Below, one piece after another: positions 59,928 through 64,000 of a stretch of 64,000 bases of DNA. Each line of letters begins with the position of its first letter. Within the stretch, counting starts at the first letter, position 1. Made by a program: the position numbers and the translations under genes. The stretch is from Spongiivirga sp046524175 (lineage in GTDB: Bacteria; Bacteroidota; Bacteroidia; Flavobacteriales; Flavobacteriaceae). The notes beneath the pieces were generated by a model that was not told where the DNA came from, ran no database searches, and was given only the letters and a program-made list of their open reading frames with translations. Where the stretch lies: the NCBI RefSeq assembly GCF_046524175.1, contig NZ_JBEFZF010000005.1, positions 62,001 through 126,000 on the forward strand. The letters are read 5' to 3'.

Positions 59928-60707
59928 ATGGGAAGAGTACATTTATTTGAATTTGAAGATCAGAAATGGTTTCCAAGTTTCTTGAGAAATTATGGGACCG
60001 ATTTTTTGCAGTTTTTGTCAAATAAAACCAAAATGTATAAACCCATTATACCAATAATCAAAAAAGGATTAAAACAAAGTGGAACCAATCAAATAATTGA
60101 TCTTGGTTCAGGAGGAGGTGGTGGACTTATTTGGCTGAACACCGAGCTAAAAAAGAATATCCCAAATTTGAAAATAACACTAACTGACCTTTACCCCAAT
60201 GTTTCGGCATTTAATCATACTAAAAAGAGTACCGATAATTTCGAGTTCATCGAAACTCCAGTTGACGCTCGAAATGTGCCTTCAGAATTAGTTGGATTAA
60301 GAACTCAATTTTTATCGCTACATCATTTCAAACCAAAAGATGCTGAGCAAATCCTTCAAAACACTATAGATACCGGTAATGCTATTGCAATTTTTGAAGC
60401 TCAGGAGAGAAGCATCCCCAGTATTCTAGCAATGATTTTTTCGCCTATCAGTGTTTTATTGACTACACCATTTATTAGACCATTTAAACTCGGACGAATT
60501 ATTTTCACATACATTATCCCAATCGTTCCGTTATTTGTGATGTGGGACGGAATTATTTCTGCATTACGCACCTACTCTATTGAAGAAATGAAGGCCCTTA
60601 TCGAGAACCTAAAAGGTTCAGAAAATTACAATTGGGATATAAACAAAGTAAAATCAGGGCCAGGAATTATTCTGTATTTATTGGGAACCAAAAAAGAACA
60701 ACAATAA
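59928..60707 (+). CDS. Class I SAM-dependent methyltransferase-like protein
   Basis: 259 residues. Motif I QIIDLGSGGGGGLIWL (SAM-binding glycine-rich loop) with acidic end LTDLYPN, then TQFLSLHHFKPKDAEQIL and FEAQERSIPS. The C-terminal half contains hydrophobic stretches (ILAMIFSPISVLLTTPF, IIFTYIIPIVPLFVMW) that may contact the membrane. Methyl acceptor unknown; the family occurs widely in flavobacteria. Confidence 0.8.
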   Translation: MGRVHLFEFEDQKWFPSFLRNYGTDFLQFLSNKTKMYKPIIPIIKKGLKQSGTNQIIDLGSGGGGGLIWLNTELKKNIPNLKITLTDLYPNVSAFNHTKKSTDNFEFIETPVDARNVPSELVGLRTQFLSLHHFKPKDAEQILQNTIDTGNAIAIFEAQERSIPSILAMIFSPISVLLTTPFIRPFKLGRIIFTYIIPIVPLFVMWDGIISALRTYSIEEMKALIENLKGSENYNWDINKVKSGPGIILYLLGTKKEQQ

Positions 60708-60811
60708 AATTTTATATTGTTCAACCTCAATAATGGGGGAATATCCTGATAGAAATTTCGGTTCGTTTTTCTAAATTGGATGTGTTATGAAGCAACATAA
60801 ATGCTGTAGTT

Positions 60812-61723
60812 ATGAAACATGCCTATCTTCTATTTATCGGAATTATCTTGCTTTCCTGTAATTCTCAAAATAAGAATATTGAACCCGACAGGTCAAAACA
60901 TGTTGGCCTCACTCAACTCAATTCGAATTATGCATTCAAAACATTACATAGTGGTGGAGAAATAGCCCATGCTATGAAACAATCGGAATTAGTGGATGAA
61001 GCGTACCAATTTCTATCGGAAATAATGGGACCAAAAAAGCAATTTTGCCTACTTGTAATCTCTGGTAAAGACTGGAATAAAAACGCATATTCTCCAGTTA
61101 TTGGTATGCCAGAATATTACAGGGGAAATTTAATTGTCGGTGCAGGACAAAATGATATGGCCTCGGGTTTTGAAGAACTAATAATGAGTTTTCCGAAAGA
61201 AATGACAAAAAACCTTACCGATACATATACTAATGATCTTGGAACATTCGACCTGCGATTGTTTTTTGATAAACTTTCAATCCATGAATTAACGCACAGT
61301 TTTCAAGATCCGAAAAACCAAGAGGGCTATTCAATGAGCAGATGGTTAGAAGAAATTCATGCCAACATGGGGCTATATGCTTTCTACAAGACCAAAAAAC
61401 CTAGTGAACTAAAATACATCATGAGTTTTGTGGACTTCAACCTAGGTAATCCACCTCCTGATTTACAATATACCAGCCTCTCAGATTTCGATGCGCATTA
61501 CTATGAAATGAGTCCTTCGAACTACGGGCACTATCAAATGAAGTTTACGGGGGCAGCGAAGGAGGTAATCGACTCTCTAGGTAATGGTATTTTAAAACCA
61601 CTAAATGATTTTATCATTAAATATGATGAAACATGGAAAGAAAAAATCACCAAAGAAGACTTTAAAAATAGGTTAGCGACCGAAGTTGATCCGTTTTTAT
61701 TAGAAATTATTGAGAATTGGTAA
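60812..61723 (+). CDS. Lipoprotein with zincin-like HExxH motif
   Basis: 303 residues. Lipobox IGIILLSC (Cys 16). LSIHELTHSFQDPKNQ (about 163-178) carries an HExxH zinc-peptidase motif, followed by SRWLEEIHANMGLYAF, where a downstream Glu/His could supply the third ligand. Not assignable to a named peptidase family. Periplasmic or outer-membrane-anchored. Confidence 0.65.
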   Translation: MKHAYLLFIGIILLSCNSQNKNIEPDRSKHVGLTQLNSNYAFKTLHSGGEIAHAMKQSELVDEAYQFLSEIMGPKKQFCLLVISGKDWNKNAYSPVIGMPEYYRGNLIVGAGQNDMASGFEELIMSFPKEMTKNLTDTYTNDLGTFDLRLFFDKLSIHELTHSFQDPKNQEGYSMSRWLEEIHANMGLYAFYKTKKPSELKYIMSFVDFNLGNPPPDLQYTSLSDFDAHYYEMSPSNYGHYQMKFTGAAKEVIDSLGNGILKPLNDFIIKYDETWKEKITKEDFKNRLATEVDPFLLEIIENW

Positions 61724-61781
61724 AGTCCTTAATTATGTTACATACACAAACTATTACCTGCATTTACTAAAAAACTAAAGG

Positions 61782-62225
61782 ATGATCAACCGTTTAGAAT
61801 TTACTATAGATATAAAGGCTGAAAAATCGACCATTTGGGAAGCACTTTGGAATGAAACAAACTATCGCAAATGGGTAAGTGTATTCTATGAAGGTTCGTA
61901 TGCAGTAACCGACGGCTGGAAAGAAGGTACCAAAGTACATTTTCTGGCTCCTGATAAAAGCGGGATCTACAGCATTGTTGAAAAACACATTCCTAATGAA
62001 TATATCGAGTTCAAACATATTGGAAATGTTGTAGATGGAAAGGAAAAACCACTAAATGAAGAAACAAAAAAATGGTCAGGAGCAACAGAAATTTATAAAC
62101 TTATTGAAGGAAAAGATGCCAATACATTGAAAGTTGAAATTGATGTGATGGATGAACACTTAGAGTTCATGTCTGAAACATTCCCGGAAGCTCTTGAGAT
62201 TGTAAAAGACAACTGTATTCAATAA
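61782..62225 (+). CDS. SRPBCC/AHSA1-family protein
   Basis: 147 residues. LEFTIDIKAEKSTIWEALWNETNYRKWV is the START-like opening (in part), then GWKEGTKVHFLAPDKSG, EYIEFKHIGNVVDGKEKP and the closing helix (FPEALEIVKDNCI). AHSA1-type proteins bind hydrophobic ligands or partner proteins; no specific role. Cytosolic, single gene. Confidence 0.88.
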   Translation: MINRLEFTIDIKAEKSTIWEALWNETNYRKWVSVFYEGSYAVTDGWKEGTKVHFLAPDKSGIYSIVEKHIPNEYIEFKHIGNVVDGKEKPLNEETKKWSGATEIYKLIEGKDANTLKVEIDVMDEHLEFMSETFPEALEIVKDNCIQ

Positions 62226-62305
62226 TACTCATAAAATTAACCTTGCAGCGTCAAGTAGCCATACTGCTAAAAATATAGTATCTTCAATAACTAAAATCCC
62301 ACAGT

Positions 62306-62716
62306 TTGAAAATGAAATACATCATACTACTTACCAGTATAGCCTTATGTTTTGGTAGCTGCAAACAAAGTACCTCATCCAATTCCTCAACGATCAAGAA
62401 GGGCATGGTTAAAGTAACCATTTTATACCCCAATAGTGATGGAAAAACATTTAATATGGAGTACTATTCAAACAAACATATGCCTATGTTAGATAGTTTA
62501 TTTGGTGATTCACTAAAAAGCTATGCTATAGATAAAGGAATTGCGGGTAGGACTCCTGATGAACCAATCCCCTATCTAGCAATAGGATACTTATATTTTG
62601 ATACGTTAAGTGATTATGAAAATTCTTTTGGCCCTAATGCCAAGACAATTCTTGGTGATATTCCAAACTATACAAATATTCAACCTCAGGTTCAAATAAG
62701 TGAAATTTTAAAGTGA
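62306..62716 (+). CDS. EthD-domain lipoprotein
   Basis: 136 residues. Lipobox IALCFGSC (Cys 19). The EthD dimeric alpha/beta-barrel domain follows: MVKVTILYPNSDGKTFNMEY with YYSNKHMPMLDSLFGD, and YLAIGYLYFDTLSDYENSFG. EthD proteins are accessory or small-molecule-binding; an exported lipid-anchored form is less common. Confidence 0.82.
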   Translation: MKMKYIILLTSIALCFGSCKQSTSSNSSTIKKGMVKVTILYPNSDGKTFNMEYYSNKHMPMLDSLFGDSLKSYAIDKGIAGRTPDEPIPYLAIGYLYFDTLSDYENSFGPNAKTILGDIPNYTNIQPQVQISEILK

Positions 62717-62786
62717 GTTTACTTATTGAAAGGCTCACATCAAAGTTATTTAATCAAAAAAACGTACCTTAATTTCAAAGTATGGT

Positions 62787-63848
62787 ATGCGCGTTTTCAA
62801 AAAGGTCATTCTATTTCTATTATTGATTCTCCTTGTTTTCGTTGGTCATTTATTAATATCGACCGGTTTTTTTCGTACGATCGAACCTCATTTTGAAGGT
62901 AGTATTCTAAAAAAAGTACCTATTAAAGGTGCTGAAGATATTATGGTTAGCCGACTAGACAGTTTTGCCATAATTTCGGCTACCAACCGACACGTTTACC
63001 CTCCAACAAGCGAAGAAAAAGGCGGTTTGCATTTAATTGATCTCAAAGCTGATAATTATACTCCTATTGCTTTGACCACTAACTTTAAAAGACCATTTGC
63101 CCCTCATGGTATTTCATTTCACAAAAAAGATAGCAGCTATCGCGTAATGGTCATTAACCATGCTAACAAAACACATTCTATCGAGGTTTTTGAATTGAAA
63201 GGCACAAATTTGAAGTACCTTAAAACACTAAAACACCCATTAATGATTCAACCCAACGATCTGGTTTTGGTTGACGAAAATAGGTTTTACTTTACTAACG
63301 ATCATAAGTACACAGAGGGTCTGGGGCGATTCATTGAAGATTATGGTGGGATCGCCATGTCTAATGTTATCTATTTTGACGGAGAAGAATATCGAGAAGT
63401 TGCCGATGATATTGCCTATGCCAACGGTATTAACATCGATTTTAAGAGAAATCTAGTGTATGTTGCGTCTCCACGCGGATTTCTGGTGAAAGTGTATCGA
63501 AAAGAACAAAATGGTTCGCTTGTTTTTATAGAAGATATTGATTGCGATACAGGAGTTGATAATATTGAGCTCGATACGGATGGGAACTTATGGATTGGAG
63601 CACATCCAAATTTGTTGCGATTCGCCTCTTATGCAAAGGGTAAAAAAGAAACAGCTCCCTCAGAAATAATCAAAATAACCTATAATGATGTTGGTGATTA
63701 TTCAGTCGAAAAGATATATGTCGAAGACGGCAGTGAAATGTCCGCATCTACGGTAGCCGCTACTTTTAACAATCTGATTTTTTCCGGTAACGTAATGGAT
63801 AACGAGTTTCTTATCTTAGAAAGATCAACAAAAGAAGCTTCTAAATAA
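62787..63848 (+). CDS. Arylesterase/SMP-30-like beta-propeller protein
   Basis: 353 residues. N-terminal membrane anchor or signal (VILFLLLILLVFVGHLLIS). Beta-propeller motifs: GAEDIMVSRLDSFAIISATN, APHGISFHKKDS, HPLMIQPNDLVLVDENRFYFTND, YANGINIDFKRNLVYVAS, DNIELDTDGNLWIGAHPNLL. These match paraoxonase/SMP-30-like lactonases, with Asn and Asp residues that could bind calcium. Periplasmic; substrate unknown. A DUF1304-like gene follows after 6 bases. Confidence 0.8.
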   Translation: MRVFKKVILFLLLILLVFVGHLLISTGFFRTIEPHFEGSILKKVPIKGAEDIMVSRLDSFAIISATNRHVYPPTSEEKGGLHLIDLKADNYTPIALTTNFKRPFAPHGISFHKKDSSYRVMVINHANKTHSIEVFELKGTNLKYLKTLKHPLMIQPNDLVLVDENRFYFTNDHKYTEGLGRFIEDYGGIAMSNVIYFDGEEYREVADDIAYANGINIDFKRNLVYVASPRGFLVKVYRKEQNGSLVFIEDIDCDTGVDNIELDTDGNLWIGAHPNLLRFASYAKGKKETAPSEIIKITYNDVGDYSVEKIYVEDGSEMSASTVAATFNNLIFSGNVMDNEFLILERSTKEASK

Positions 63849-63854
63849 CAATTT

Positions 63855-64000
63855 ATGAAAATAGCTGTAAGTATTTTAATCGGTTTCATCGCAGCATTGC
63901 ATCTCTACATTCTTTGGTTTGAAATGTTTGCTTGGGAAACTAGGGGCCGCAAGGTATTTAGCAACTTCCCAAAAGAGCTGTTTGGTCAAACCAAGACCAT
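63855..64000 (+). CDS. DUF1304-like membrane protein, 5' part only
   Basis: 48 codons before the window ends. MKIAVSILIGFIAALHLYIL gives the first membrane helix, then WFEMFAWETRGRKVFSNFP, matching the DUF1304 family of four-helix proteins of unknown function. It lies 6 bases after the arylesterase-like gene. Confidence 0.72.
   Translation, partial: MKIAVSILIGFIAALHLYILWFEMFAWETRGRKVFSNFPKELFGQTKT

Noticed and set aside
22615..64000. Prophage or integrative conjugative element
   Set aside because: No structural, replication, relaxase or type IV secretion genes; only a recombinase tail and cassette-like genes.
53475..64000. Extension of the cassette array to the right edge
   Set aside because: Genes remain on the plus strand, but I find no paired left/right halves between them; direction alone is insufficient.
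58302..64000. Biosynthetic gene cluster
   Set aside because: Methyltransferase, hydrolases, SRPBCC and EthD genes lie near each other but no core scaffold-forming enzyme is present.

Overview
The window looks like the chromosome of a marine-type flavobacterium (Bacteroidota, Flavobacteriaceae-like). The evidence is a set of alternative complex III genes, an unusually long Lys/Glu-rich IF-2, a short NusA, SPOR and TonB-plug proteins, DUF2723 and DUF6090 proteins, AT-rich composition, weak ribosome binding sites and TAnnTTTG-type -7 boxes.

Bases 1-16.6 kb are ordinary core genes, nearly all on the minus strand. They comprise actA-actB-actC-actD (quinol oxidation; the operon runs off the left edge), one SPOR-domain gene on the plus strand, a cytosolic trypsin-like protease with its partner gene, the rimP-nusA-infB operon, and a TonB-plug/TPR protein. 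From 17.0 to 18.5 kb lie a tRNA-Gln with its promoter and terminator, a 176-bp tandem repeat, and a small lipoprotein gene. From 18.5 to 22.6 kb are a DUF2723 membrane protein and a polysaccharide deacetylase.

From 22.6 kb to the right edge every gene is on the plus strand. The block opens with the last ~80 codons of a tyrosine recombinase of IntI/Xer type, fused directly to the end of the deacetylase gene. It continues to about 52.8 kb as a row of one- to three-gene units. These encode Crp/Fnr, GntR and AraC regulators, VOC/glyoxalase, DinB, YdeI, GNAT, AlkD-like, DUF1801, NTF2-like, AIM24, FGE-like, serine hydrolase and small secreted or membrane proteins. Most are separated by 65-170-bp imperfect inverted repeats. 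Each repeat has a left arm ending in AAC, an inner stem such as GGCTATAA, a variable hairpin, the matching inner stem, an unpaired 5-6-nt spacer, and a right arm that usually begins GTT. In the clearest cases the left arm that closes a unit is complementary to the right arm that opens the same unit. This is the rule expected for integron gene cassettes. I read the region as a chromosomal integron-like cassette array whose integrase has been truncated (a CALIN-like state), with sites that do not follow the canonical GTTRRRY core. The repeats are clearest from 22.9 to 37.6 kb and become degraded or sparse to the right.

The array also carries several beta-lactamase-fold enzymes. Notable is a lipoprotein with a complete subclass B1 metallo-beta-lactamase domain fused to an alpha/beta-hydrolase domain (51.3-52.6 kb), flanked by three class C-like serine hydrolases. 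From 53 to 64 kb the genes (XRE regulator, serine hydrolases, AraC+VOC, methyltransferase, zincin-like, SRPBCC, EthD, arylesterase-like) look like accessory chromosomal genes without clear cassette repeats. All alignments were made by eye. No searches or folding calculations were run.
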